Made by a program: the position numbers and the translations under genes
Notes under the pieces: generated by a model
What the model saw: only the letters and a program-made list of their open reading frames with translations
Databases searched by the model: none
Told to the model about the DNA's origin: nothing
In this document: positions 47,493-58,269 of the stretch, piece after piece
Layout of the letters: each line of letters opens with the position of its first letter
Numbering within the stretch: the first letter of the stretch is position 1
Origin: Hyaloscypha bicolor E
Taxonomy: Eukaryota; Ascomycota; Leotiomycetes; Helotiales; Hyaloscyphaceae
Length of the DNA stretch: 64,000 nucleotides
NCBI RefSeq assembly: GCF_002865645.1
Contig: NW_020194685.1
Span: 1,947,363-2,011,362, forward strand
Reading direction: 5' to 3'

Positions 47493-47964
47493 ACAATTAC
47501 TGGTTCTTAGGGAACCCTCAGCTTGGAGTTTGGGGTACTGGTTTCAAGGTCGGCCGTTTTCACTCTGTCTCGTTTTCATTTTTGGATACCATGAAAGTAG
47601 CCTTGCTTTGCTTGAAAATGGGGACTCGTTCAAACATGCTCCACCATGACTCGACAACTCCGGGCTTCAGTTTCTCTTCAACAATGACAGGGATCTTACA
47701 CGTGATGTGGCTAGGCCAAGCCACAATCCACTATATCTTTGCGGGACAATCGCGGTGGCATCACAAGTTGACCAACACATTGATAAATCCGCTTTAGCCC
47801 TAGCCTGGGGCATCTACGGATCTTGAAGAAGAGCAGCTGTTTCTTTTCTTCATGCATACCCTGTATCTTCTTGCAACAAGTTATATATATACAGACTGCT
47901 ATATTGTGCTGAGTCTTGAAACCCCCCACTCTTGATTTCGAAGGCCGAATAGATAAGGCACGGT
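47493..47964. promoter_or_regulatory. Promoter region of the Zn2Cys6 gene
   Basis: The stretch of 472 bp has no convincing gene. The CGGACTT heptamer found before the two upstream genes was not seen here. Confidence 0.35.
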
Positions 47965-49989
47965 ATGGTGAGTTCGCCTGCCCCCGATTCGAGCTCAAAG
48001 GAGGGGAGCCAAGGGCCTCGCCAGAATGTGGTTGGGAATCCACGAAGAGCCCCGAAGTCACGAGGAGGCTGTCTTCGATGCAAGACAAAACGAGTACTTC
48101 GTCCTTGACTCCAGTGTCTTGGAACAAAGATTGACTCCTTATAGTTGAAATGTGATGAAATGAAGCCGGGCTGTTACCAATGCGTGAAAAAGAACATAGA
48201 GTGCCCAGGCTACAAGCCGAAGGCATTGGTATGGTCAACCAAGCATGAGAAGCTGCTATCGAAGGGTTCAAATGATTCGCTTCCACCTGAATCGAGGACG
48301 CTGGCTCTCAACTTAGCAAATTCTGTCTCGGGGCATGAACATAATGATTCGGGGAAAGAGCCGGCCGACGGAAGCAACACTGTTGTCGAAGGGGAACGAG
48401 AGCCAGGTGTTGAGAGCCCATTGAGCATGAACTATCACCAGTCGCCCATGGACGCTACTCGACGAGACTCGGGTACCTATACAGACAGTCTCACAGCGAT
48501 TCGCCAGCAACTTCACCGCTCCACAGTCCCTGAATTCTTACTTCATCTACCAACCATGCTAGTCGAGTATTACTTCAGCTACGTGTGTCAGATCTTCTCA
48601 TCGTTTGACGGCACACTCAATCCTTTCCGGTCGACAGTCGGGCGATTATGGGATGGGTCGGCTCCTATTTACTATGCTATACAAAGCATGGCAGCAGCTT
48701 ATCTCGCAAACCATTTCCCACGGATGTCTCCCGTCGGGATACAGATGCAACGGGAAACATACAGGTCTCTTTACCGGGTTCCTCAAGGAGGCAGAGATCC
48801 TTCCGAGAATCTCGACAAGACTCTGTTGACAGTGCTTCTGGTTGGACAAACGACCGCATGGCATGACCCGAAAGATTTGGGCCTGGTTCACTTGAAGACA
48901 GCGAAAAGATTGAATAGGCGCAGACTTGACCAGCAAGTAGGTGCTGTCGATAACAGGGCACGGCGGCAAAACGACTTTTTCGAGCAGTGCATCCTTTATT
49001 GGGACATGTTGGCTGGTTTCGTAGAGGACGATATCGACGAATTTGGCTTTGGGGAATTTGATATGGAGGGATTGAATACTTCAATGACTCCGGGAAGTGA
49101 TAGTTCAACATCAGGGAATGAGGGAGGTCAAATCTTTCCTCACCCTTGGACCGGCGTTGCACCAAAAGTCCAAAAATTATTCGCACAGGTGGGTCGACTT
49201 ATTCGAAACTACCGGAAGATCAAAGCTCAAGATGCTGCATCATCGCTGGATTTCTTATCACTGGATCTCGGATTGGAGATGGAGTTCCCACAGGATTCAA
49301 TAGCAACCATCGAAACAACAGCAAAAGCACAGGCTTTGGAGGAAGAGCTTCTCTCATTCGAAACTCCGTCAGTATCAAGTCTAGTGGATGCAGGTGACGA
49401 AAACACCCCAGTTCAGCAATACATCTACCTTGCTGAAGCCTATCGTTGCGCGGGCCTCCTTGAAATATACCGCATATTTCCGTCCATCCTCTTTAAACGG
49501 GTTCCCTTCACCGACAACACTTTCGCCTCCTCTTCCTCTGCCAACCAGATCTCTCCTTTCCTCCCAATCCCGACGACTCAACCACCATCCGATTTCCTCA
49601 TATCTCTTGCTATGCACACCATCTCTCTTCTCGAGAAGCTCCCATCCACCTCAGGAACCCGCTGTCTCCAACCAATTGTCCTCATCGCTGCTGCTAGCGA
49701 GCTTCATTTTTCTCCTCCACCAATCTCAATCTCCGATCCTCTATCTCAATTCACACCCGCGACATCCAGCTCAATATCCAACAGCTTAACAAACAGAGAA
49801 GTTGATATCGCCAGTGCGAGGAGGTTTGTGACGACGAGGCTGCAGGAGTTCCAATTTAGTTTGCCGGCGAAACCGATTGTCAAGGCGGAGATGTTGGTCA
49901 AGGAGACGTGGGAAAGGGCGGATCTGGGTCAGGAGGTGTTTTGGATGGATGTTATGGATGAAATGGGGTGGAAGACGATCTTTGGATGA
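47965..49989 (+). CDS. Zn2Cys6 fungal transcription factor
   Basis: Exon 1 (47965-48093) and exon 2 (48145-49989) join to about 657 aa over a 51-nt intron that splits the zinc cluster. The joined motif has the exact spacing CX2CX6CX6CX2CX6C, with CLRCKTKR before the splice and LKCDEMKPGCYQC after it. A Ser-rich linker follows, then a fungal-specific activation/regulatory domain (FLLHLPTMLVEYYFSYVCQI, IYYAIQSMAAAYLANHFP, KTLLTVLLVGQTTAWHD). The C-terminus ends ERADLGQEVFWMDVMDEMGW, typical of the Fungal_trans_2 type. By position it is the candidate regulator of the neighbouring transporter and SDR genes; this is inference. Confidence 0.9.
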
Positions 49990-50530
49990 GAGTCGTTCAC
50001 GATTAAAGGTTGTTGACAGACTGTCACTGATTTGAGATCTCACGATGTAATGATGGGGTCAAGGGGTCGTTTCTTACTGTATACTGGAGTCTGTTCGATA
50101 GTAATAGATCTTTTCCTTCGGAGTCACAGAGCCGTTGATCAGTTCTCGTTTGACTCCCCGAAGCTTTGCTCGGCAAGCTTCAGGGGTAGTTTCGCTTATC
50201 TCGTTACGAGATTAGCCCCTTAGAATTGGACAACTCGGAGCTGCGCTGCCCCGGCCTCAATCCTTTTCTTGACCATTCTTATTTCTTCAATTACCTCTGT
50301 ATATCTCTTCGACTGACAGAGAAAGCGTCTTATTATCTATCATGTGACAGACCCCCACTTTCGGCTTCTGCCTAATTTTAGTTAGGTACAAGCAGAAGTC
50401 ATGAACAGGGCGTTACTCAGTTAAGAAGGAGCCAAGATTTGAGTATATTTCACACTTCATTCTCTCAACTTTCTTTTGTACTTGTCGTTCTGCCAAACGG
50501 TTCCCAATCCCAATCTACTCCCAATCCAAG
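49990..50530. other. Intergenic
   Basis: The stretch of 541 bp lies between two plus-strand genes; promoter of the acetyltransferase gene. Nothing specific recognised. Confidence 0.35.
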
Positions 50531-51173
50531 ATGGACGAAGCAATTCTTTACGATCCCCAAGTCCACTCTCATCTCATTCCCTCCCTCGTCGCCGTCCATG
50601 TAGCCTGTATAACGCAGCCAACATACACCATTGCGACCTTTATCCCACCGCTGGATCAACCTGTCATGCAAAACTGGTGGGAAGACCGCGCGAAAGAAGT
50701 AGCGAGTGGAAACAGGCACATTATCATACAGATGGTCACCAGCCAAACGACTGGCAAAGAAGAAGTAGCCGGGGTAGTGATGTTGGATAAGCCGCAGACT
50801 CAGACGGTGCCGCACACGGCGTGGGTTGAGAAATTACTTGTGTTGCCTGAGTGGAGGAGAAAGGGGGTTACGAAGAGGATGATGCTGAAGCTGGAGGAGG
50901 TTGCAAAGGTGGAGGGGAGGACGCTGTTGGTGAGTTGAGAATTATGATGAGGGCGAGAGAGGTTGCTAAATGGAGGCAGATGCTGGATACTGAGAAGGAT
51001 AGTCCGGCCGAGTTGGTGTATCCGAGGTTGGGATATATTAGGGTGAGTGATTTATCGTGAAGTGTTGAGGAAACGCTGATGAAATACAGGTTGGAGAAGT
51101 GCCAAGGTATATGATATCTCCTCTAGATGGATCATTGAAGGATGCGGTGTGGTTCTATAAAGATATAAGATGA
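50531..51173 (+). CDS. GNAT-family N-acetyltransferase
   Basis: Exons 50531-50929, 50980-51042 and 51090-51173 give 181 aa with phase-0 introns of 50 and 47 nt. The GNAT core shows strand-rich VAGVVMLDKP, then VEKLLVLPEWRRKGVTKRMM, the acetyl-CoA pyrophosphate-binding loop (R-R-x-G-x-T here), the helix LKLEEVAKVEGRTLL, and the last block YPRLGYIRVGEVPRYMISP. The tail KDAVWFYKDI is common in fungal GNATs of small-molecule type. The acceptor substrate is unknown. The middle exon has only 63 nt. Confidence 0.85.
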
Positions 51174-52190
51174 AGTCTTATTGCATTGAACTGTTTAATA
51201 GAGTGTAGAGAAGGTGGGTTGGTGTTGAAGAAAGGAGTTTGCTTTTCAAATTAAGTAAAGTCGTTGCGGTAGACACATAGAATGGTCTTGAGAATCGGCA
51301 ACGTTAGGATGAATTCAAAAATTTGCGTTGCAATCCTTTCATATTCAAAAGTTAATGGTTTCTAAGGCTCTGTTTCAAAAAGTTGCTCAGTCAGTAGTTC
51401 GGGGGAGATTGAAATTCGAAAGTAGCCGAATCAGTTTAGGAAGAAATTATCTCACTCACAGCCCCTCGCATAAGGCTAAAGCCCATGAAGGAGGGCAAAT
51501 AAGCTCAAGATTGGTTCCTCGTGCCATTTAGTAGTCAATAGCTTGGAAGAATACAGTAAGACAACACGTGACTCAAAACACGTGATATCACCCTCTGTGC
51601 TTCAGCCCGCGGGCTATTTCAGCCAGAGGCTTTGTTAAACGCATATCCAGGTAATTGGCCAATTCTGGAAAGTTCACCTCCGATCATTCAGCTGCATGTG
51701 TGCGTCTGCAAGTGGATGAATTCTGTCAAATGGACTCTCAGCGGTGGATGTCATCTGCAGACCCTGGTTAAACGCCGCCGTCCAAACACCAAAATCCCAG
51801 CCACGGAGAGCCTGTAACGACCCTCCTTCGGGCCGCCCCAAGTCTCGCCATATTTTTCGATCGCATGCATGAGAACTTCTTGGGCACCATGCGCTGGAAT
51901 CACGCTTGTCAAATCTTACTGGCTGCCCGATAGACCACCCAAAGTGGGGTGTCCGGTTGTCAGCGCTGATGTCCTCTTCTCCGTCGTGACTTTCTGTCGT
52001 TTGCTCCGTGCGATCCCAGTTGTGACCAATTCATCTATGATACTCTTCACCCTCACTGTTCAGTAACCATTTGATTTCCACAAGCGCACTAAGATTTGCA
52101 GGTAATGAGCGACGAATCTCTTGTGATGAATTATTCAGCTGATTTTTATCGTTCTTCAGACCCGAATTTTCCACCTGATGCGCGAGTGAA
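51174..52190. other. Intergenic, no gene seen
   Basis: About 1 kb with only short frames on both strands. Direct ACACGTGA repeats occur near 51565-51580 (two copies of CACGTGA), an E-box-like core. Function unknown. Confidence 0.35.
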
Positions 52191-53294
52191 ATGGGAGTGT
52201 CGTCTGACCCAGGGCGAAAACGAAAATCGAGATGCAGACTATGGGACGGTAACATACACAATCTGGAGCCCCTGGGCAATGGTGTCTCAGGGCTAGTCCT
52301 CGCAATCGATGAAAAGAGGGTGGTCAAGATCGATATCGGAACTCAAAGGAGTATTGAGGATCTCGAAACAGAACGAGAGATATATCGAGGATTGAACCAG
52401 CAACACAACAAACATGTCTTGAGGTGTTATGAGGTCGACAATCCCTCCGGCCTGGTCCTTGAACGATGCGATGATACGATAAGGAAGCGTCTTCGATCGA
52501 GGTACAGAAATACACAGCCTCCAGAAGATATGGTCAAGAAGTGGGCATGCGAGGCAGCCCAAGGACTTGCATATATCCACCGTTGTGGAGTCGTTCAAGT
52601 TGACGGTAAGACGTGGATCTTTCTTGCAGACGTTCTTTAAATTGAGATTTCAATAGTTGGCTGTCACAACATGATGCTCTCAGCCGACGGTACCGTAAAA
52701 CTGGGAGACTTCGCAGGCTCCTCGCTCGATGGATCACCACCGACAGTCGACTATGAGGTTCGAAGCAAACTCCCTGGGATCAATGCACCCAACCAGCTCT
52801 CCGATATCTTCGCTCTCGGGTCTGGGATATGGGAGATGGCAACTGGTCAGCCTCCATACTCCGACAAGACTTGGAGAGAAGTCCACGGACTTTATAAGAG
52901 AGCCAAGTTTCCTAGGCTAAAGAGAATACCGGAACTTGACAGGGTCATCAGAAAGTGCTGGACTCAAGGATACAACAGCGCTCAAGAGCTGGTTGACGAC
53001 TTGGAGGACGTCGCTTACCAAGGCTTCGAGTCGAGCTCGACCCTCGTTGATTCACAGGAATACCTGAACCTCGAGCCACAGGAATTGTCGCCCGATCGAG
53101 AAGCTGCCGCGAAATATAAATACGTTGAACATGCCAAAACCCCCAGGCATAAGCCCCGCAAGTACGATCCCGACCCCGACAAATGGGATAAGAAACGTAG
53201 TCGTGGGAGGGAAAAGAAGAGGGACGATAAAGGAGTTGGATTCCTGCCAAAACTTTTCAGTTGGCGTTCATATACATATCATGTCAGGGTATAA
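52191..53294 (+). CDS. Protein-kinase-like protein with degenerate catalytic motifs
   Basis: Exons 52191-52605 and 52657-53294 give about 350 aa. A glycine loop (LEPLGNGVSGLV), the ATP-anchoring lysine (RVVKID), a catalytic-loop equivalent (RCGVVQVD joined to VGCHNMML) and KLGDFAGSSLDG are in the right order. The catalytic Asp and Asn are kept, but the HRD His-Arg and the catalytic-loop Lys are missing and DFG reads DFA. The lobe end has FALGSGIWEMATGQPPYSD. A basic Lys/Arg-rich tail follows (about 50 aa). This is a recurring fungal kinase-like family with unknown activity. A longer frame from 52105 exists in another phase; I chose ATG 52191 because it is continuous with the kinase domain. 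Confidence 0.75.
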
Positions 53295-53458
53295 GAAACA
53301 AAACGTTTTCAAGAAAAAGGCTCTCGTTCCCAACTCTAAAATGACTCCAATACCATGAACATTCGCTATTTCCCCATCTACATCATACGGCACGTTTCGT
53401 CTCTGCGAATCGTGTATTAGCAAGGACAAGATCATTTCCGAACAGGAAGACAAGAAAC

Positions 53459-54119
53459 TCACTGCTTCTTCTTGGACTTATTAGGCTTTCTAACCATGAC
53501 GGGCCCGTGTACAATTGGCTCCTTTTTCGTTGTCCCAGCCCCCTTCCAATGGTCAGCAGGTTGACATCTCAATTCGCAGGGGAATGCCTCACTTTTGGAT
53601 CCGCAGTGCCGTGTGTCTTTTGACCATTCGCTGAAGTTTTGTGGCCTCGCTCAAACCTCCGCTATCCAAACATCAGTCTTGCTAGCAAATTTTCGGGACA
53701 AAACCTACAATAACAGTCGGATTCGTCTTTTCTCTGATAGCCTTCTCTACAGCAGCACAAACTGGGCAAGTCCCAGTTTGTCTGGTGTATTGTATACTCT
53801 CGATCTGTTCCCTCGCCGCCTCACCTCGCAAATACTTCGGGTTCGGACAGACGCGGTCTTCTTCAGGCTTGTCCTTCTGCCTCGGATCCTTCACAGCATC
53901 TTCGCACTGCAAAATGTTCTTCTCTGTGATTTGATGATGCTCCGGTCCTCCTTCCCCATGAATCTCCCCGTTCGCTCCATCACCGCCATGGTTTTGCCCA
54001 GAAACGAAATTCGTGACTCCTTTGACGAAGGCTGCGAATCGGGTGGGCTGGCCGTTGGGAAGGGTGTCCTTCAGGCGACAGCCGCTGTACTCGTGAAATG
54101 TCTCGATATACCGACACAT
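53459..54119 (-). CDS. Small cysteine-containing fungal protein of unknown function
   Basis: The N-terminal exon begins MCRYIETFHEYSGCRLKDTL (54119) and runs to about 53690, with CEDAVKDPRQ and TGTCPVCAAVEKAIREK. The second exon, starting about 53645, reads EWSKDTRHCGSKSEAFPCEL and ends KPNKSKKKQ at 53459. A single intron near 53690-53645 is needed, but I could not fix its borders. The pattern of an MC start, a CPVC pair and a basic tail recurs in short fungal proteins that lack an assigned function. The product is about 190-200 aa. No signal peptide is seen. Confidence 0.55.
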
Positions 54120-54676
54120 CACCAATAAACATCAACGGAAAGTCGAGGTTGGGCATACAAATGTGAGGGAATCCAATGATCAAGAACTTAGGGCATGAGG
54201 GGCGCCACGTTTTATCGCAGGGCCAGCGCCAGCATATCTCTCTAGCCAGCTCTGCCCGGAGCCGCAGACGGTAAAGACTTACTCATGCCTCGCCGAGTTG
54301 CCACTGTTGCAGTGTTAACAGCCGGGTTAGTGGGGTGCGAATTTCCTTGCCCGATCAGATGAAAGACTGTGATTTGTGGGTGGTGCCGCTGCATGCTGCA
54401 TGTCTGACGCAAGATTGCCAGGCCACTGAGAGGACGAGGACAGTGAAGCAAATGGAACTCGAGAAATATGACTAAGAAGTGGAAAACTTGATGGCGCCTT
54501 GATAATTGGCAACTGCGTTGAACCTCACACTAAATATTACATATTTGAGTGTGCTGCATTCAAGTTGGAACTTTCCAATGTACCACCGAAGCGAATATCG
54601 TTCACGTGATCAAATGGGATGGACTGCTGCGTCTGGTCTTGGTATAATTCCGATTCTATCACGCATGATAACATCC
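54120..54676. other. Intergenic
   Basis: The stretch of 557 bp lies between two minus-strand loci. Short frames without motifs. Nothing recognised. Confidence 0.35.
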
Positions 54677-55838
54677 TTACAGATCTTCAATATTGAGCCT
54701 CAGAGACTCTCTCAAACTGGGCCAGCCCGGCCATCCAAAGTCTTTCTTTAGCAACTCCGCTCCCCTCCCATTGGAGACTTTCGATATATCTCGAACGTTG
54801 TCATCAACGAAGTCCTCCAGGAAATTCTGATCTGGTCGTAGCTTCCTTGAGATTTTCAAAATATCACTGCTCATTGTTAGATAATTTTTGGGGCTCTCGA
54901 ATCTAGTTTCACTTACTTTGCATAGTACGGTTCTGCAAAGGCGAGGATTCGCTCATTTTGACCCTCCGGGTTGATCAGAGCGGCAACGTGTAGCCTGGCA
55001 GTGTCCTGGACATCTACAAACTATTCTGAAAAATCCGCCAGCAGCTACTTCTTTCTGCATGTTCCTTCCACACTCACGGGGTGGTGAATTCTTCAGGGCA
55101 TCGATATTTCCTGCGAAAGACTAGTCACCCAATCGTGGGTACTGGCAAGTTGACCCTTGGCCAGAATCTTCCCGAAGTTGGCGTTTGGCAAAACACTGGT
55201 GGCATTGAAGCCAGGTTTCTGCTCTTTCACAAACTTCCAGTGAACTTTTTCTGCTTCCGTCTTACTCGATCCATGTACAGCTAATTTTCTGTCACCATCG
55301 TAAGGTGGAGGAGCCCATGCAGCTTTGACATCTGCCTCGTTCCATCCATTTTTGTCGATTGTAAGTTCTTCGTTAGGTATCGGGGCTGCGATAGCTGTGG
55401 AGAAGTAGGCAAAAACAAACCGCTTCACACTGGGTTCTTTTGCCGCCGATTGAAGGATTCCGTTGACACCTGCTGGAACTTCCGAGATAACCTTGTTTGG
55501 GTCGGGATCGAGAGTAAGATTGGAAGCAACGTGAACAACTCCGGACACGCCTGAAGTTCACTAGCTTATGTTTTGCTCTTCCGTGATGTTGTCTACCTTT
55601 GATGGCTTCGTCAAATGCCCCATCTTTGGCCATATCTTCCAATGTTGCTAGCTCGAATGTTTCTTCGCCAAATTTCTTTTCCTATAGAGCACCTAAGACT
55701 TTGGACTTTGGAGACATGTCAAGCTGTTCCCCGCACATGATAGCCCGCTTCCCTGAGCTGGTCTGCAACACGAGAGCCAATGTGCCCATTGGCGCCTGTG
55801 ACAAGGACAAGGGATCCTTTTGGAATTGCGGGGGCCAT
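54677..55838 (-). pseudogene. Broken NAD(P)-dependent epimerase/reductase (dihydroflavonol-reductase or Gre2-like)
   Basis: The start (ATG 55838) gives MAPAIPKGSLVLVTGANGHI, a good Rossmann opening, and GYHVRGTA, after which the frame meets TGA. The conserved continuation DMSPKSKVLGAL lies one frame over and ends at TAG (55684-55682), then EKKFGEETFELATLEDMAKD is open. The second part (SGVVHVASNLTLDPDPN) is intact up to WVTSL, where a second one-base shift leads into FAGNIDALKNSPP. After an intron, acceptor TTCAG then gives Q, TAG (55023-55021), FVDVQDTARLHVAALINPEG. The catalytic YxxxK reads HGSSK, so Tyr is His. The last exon (DILKISRKLRP onward) is open to the stop at 54677. Two frameshifts and two stops make it non-functional as written. 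Confidence 0.72.
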
Positions 55839-57589
55839 CTTCTAGAGAAATTGCGAGATGGCACGTGTACTGAAGCAATTGGGAACGCTGAGAATGTAAG
55901 GTTCAATATCTTGGGAGGCGTGGGATGAAAATAGTATTCAAGAGATGATGTCAACTGGTAATTGTTTCACGCCTGACATATTTGGAGAGATCCACTTGGT
56001 GAACTCTTATCCGATACTTGAGATCAGCATCCCATTCTTCTAGCTTTAATGTGTGCATTTGTCGCTGAACAGCAATAATGGGATATGCTTTCAAAGCCTC
56101 TAACAAATCCGCTCGAAGTATGATCATTTGTCTGCGGACCGGATCTGTTCGGCTGCCTCGTACCACTACCCGACATTCAATCCTCACTGTCTTGAAAAGA
56201 CTCTCGGGACAATCTATACCAATTGCTACAACCGCTCGAATGAAGATTGGCTTTGTTTGGGAGGAGTGCTTTGAGATCACGAACGCCCTTGGCTCGTCGT
56301 GTTCATTCAACGACGATTTGTCGGGATGAGCGGAACAGAGAGGCCATGTGCAGAACCTCACAACCGTTGTCCCCCACTTGTGGGACATAAAAAAATCTGT
56401 TCGTATCAAACTGCCTAGGATTTCTGCGTGCCCTTTGCCTCTCACTTGCTCAGGGCTCCAGAGGCAAAATATATACAGGGAGAAGGTTTCAGAGGCGTTG
56501 CGGCCTCTTGAGCGCGTTTTCGCGAAGGAACGCTGCTTTTACAAGTCCGTGCCTCCCGCCACAGGACTTCTTCACCATTCACTCACTTCCTGCATACGCT
56601 GGCAGGATCCATCCCTCAAGTACCCCATGTCCTCAGCAACGAGTTTCCCATCGGTATGGCTTCCACGAGGTCTCCAAAGTGCTCCTTTATGATGGTTGCT
56701 GATCCGCCAGTGGTGGAGACTAGAGCCTGGTGGAAGGGGAGGCAGAGCTCGTACGATCGGTGAAATTTTGTGTCCCATAAGCATGCATAGTTTTATGGTT
56801 GATGTATGTCCGATATGTAGCACATATTTCCTGTGCTACGAGGATCTCATGTTTAGAGTCACGCAGTGCTCCAAAGCTTGAAACTCGGCAATGAGGGCTT
56901 GATTTGTGTGATGCAGCAAGTCGCTACCATCCGAGATCGTCGAATATTGTTCAACCCTCTTTTCCCCAGGAGTCCGGAGTCAGACGGCGATAACCGAGAC
57001 ACCGGTTGATAGAGCTGTGAGGACCCACTGAAGTCAGTGCTCTCCATCTACCTGCCTCCTTTTCCTCCCAATCCTCAAGCAAGATTGAACATGGCACTGC
57101 GCAGCCAGAACGTCTGGAGTTGCCTCCTGATGAACTACGCTAGCCATCATGATACTAGCCTTTCCATAAGTGGCAAGTGTTCTGCTCAGAGATCAAAAGC
57201 CAGCTTGTGGCCCTTTTGGCAGTTTCACGGTGTTGATCTCCATTTCATCATTGTCTGGTTCTCCAACTTTTCAAGCAATACCTCGACTTCGTGCAGAGAG
57301 ATTCTTCCGGCCGTGAATTTCAGGGGTATTTTAAACGTTGCTGTTGGCTTGCTCTTCAGGAGAAGTCGGGAGTGTGATCCGCGATTTCCTTCATACGGAA
57401 AGAGCGAACAAGATTACAATGCTATCTCTCAGCCAATACATTCATCTCCCAGATCTACAGTCTTTCTCTCGGTCCTACGTGGATACATCAATGTTCTACT
57501 GAAATTATGACCTCGATTCGAGGCCTTCTGCATTCCCTCAAAAACCTGGATATCCCTCACCTGACTCCAAATCTACTTCATATGGCAAA
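55839..57589. other. Intergenic between divergent decayed loci, doubtful ORF
   Basis: A minus-strand frame of 164 codons (55951-56445) and a plus-strand frame of 157 codons (57037-57510) exist; neither shows a domain, splice pattern or conserved motif I recognise. The region includes the upstream sequence of the glucan synthase gene. Confidence 0.35.
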
Positions 57590-58212
57590 ATGATATCGTT
57601 AATTATAATTCTCATTTCGTTTGCCTTCAACTTTGTTTCTTCCTTAAAGTTTGATTACCAAGAAATCGAATACAACTTGAACGAGAACAAGACAGCTTCG
57701 AACCCTCTCGAATATTGGGGGGAATGGCCAAATCACAGTTACCAACCGTCACCCTCGAATTGGCGCTTTCCATTTTACACTCTTTTTCTCGACCGCTTTG
57801 TGAATGGGGATCCAAGCAACGATGATATTAATGGAACAGTATTTGAACATGATGTAATGAGTAATCAGTTCAGACATGGTGGAGATATAGCGGGTTTGGT
57901 TGATACTCTCGACTATATTCAAGGAATAGGGATTAAAGCCAGTAGTCCGGAGTATTCACAGACGTTTGGACACTAACTATCTTGAAGGGTATTTATATCG
58001 CGGGATCCCCGTTTGTGAACCTTCCATGGAAAGCAGACAGTTATTCGGTAAGACCTTCCCCAAAAAATCACGAGTTCTATACTGACAACACGACAGCCGC
58101 TTGATTTTACACTCTTGGATCGACATTTTGGCAAAATTTTCGAATAGCGAGCTGCAGTCACAGAGATCCACAGCCGTGGAATGTATGTTATACTGGACAA
58201 TACCATGTCAAC

Positions 58213-58269
58213 GCAAGCAAACCTCCTCGAAGACTCTTGTCTTTGCCTGGGCTAACATTTGCTATTCAG
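58213..58269 (+). other. GC-AG intron in the glucan synthase gene
   Basis: The donor is GCAAGC instead of GT; the branch GCTAAC and acceptor TTCAG are normal. Splicing restores NTMST-MGDLIGF, the expected conserved junction. Confidence 0.7.

Noticed and set aside
43600..49989. Transporter, SDR and regulator as a full secondary-metabolite cluster
   Set aside because: No polyketide, peptide or terpene synthase is present; described only as a small putative cluster.
55682..55736. A 55-nt intron (GTGCGG to TATAG) that would bypass two lesions in the epimerase gene
   Set aside because: It would delete the family block VRGT-x-DM-x-K-x-K-x-L-x-x-L, which is plainly recognisable in the sequence, and the second shift and later TAG would remain.
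55951..56445. Minus-strand frame of 164 codons upstream of the glucan synthase gene
   Set aside because: Long enough to notice, but no recognisable motif or exon structure, and it lies between two decayed loci.
57037..57510. Plus-strand frame of 157 codons just before the glucan synthase gene
   Set aside because: Ends before the signal peptide start and has no motif; most likely promoter or 5' UTR sequence.
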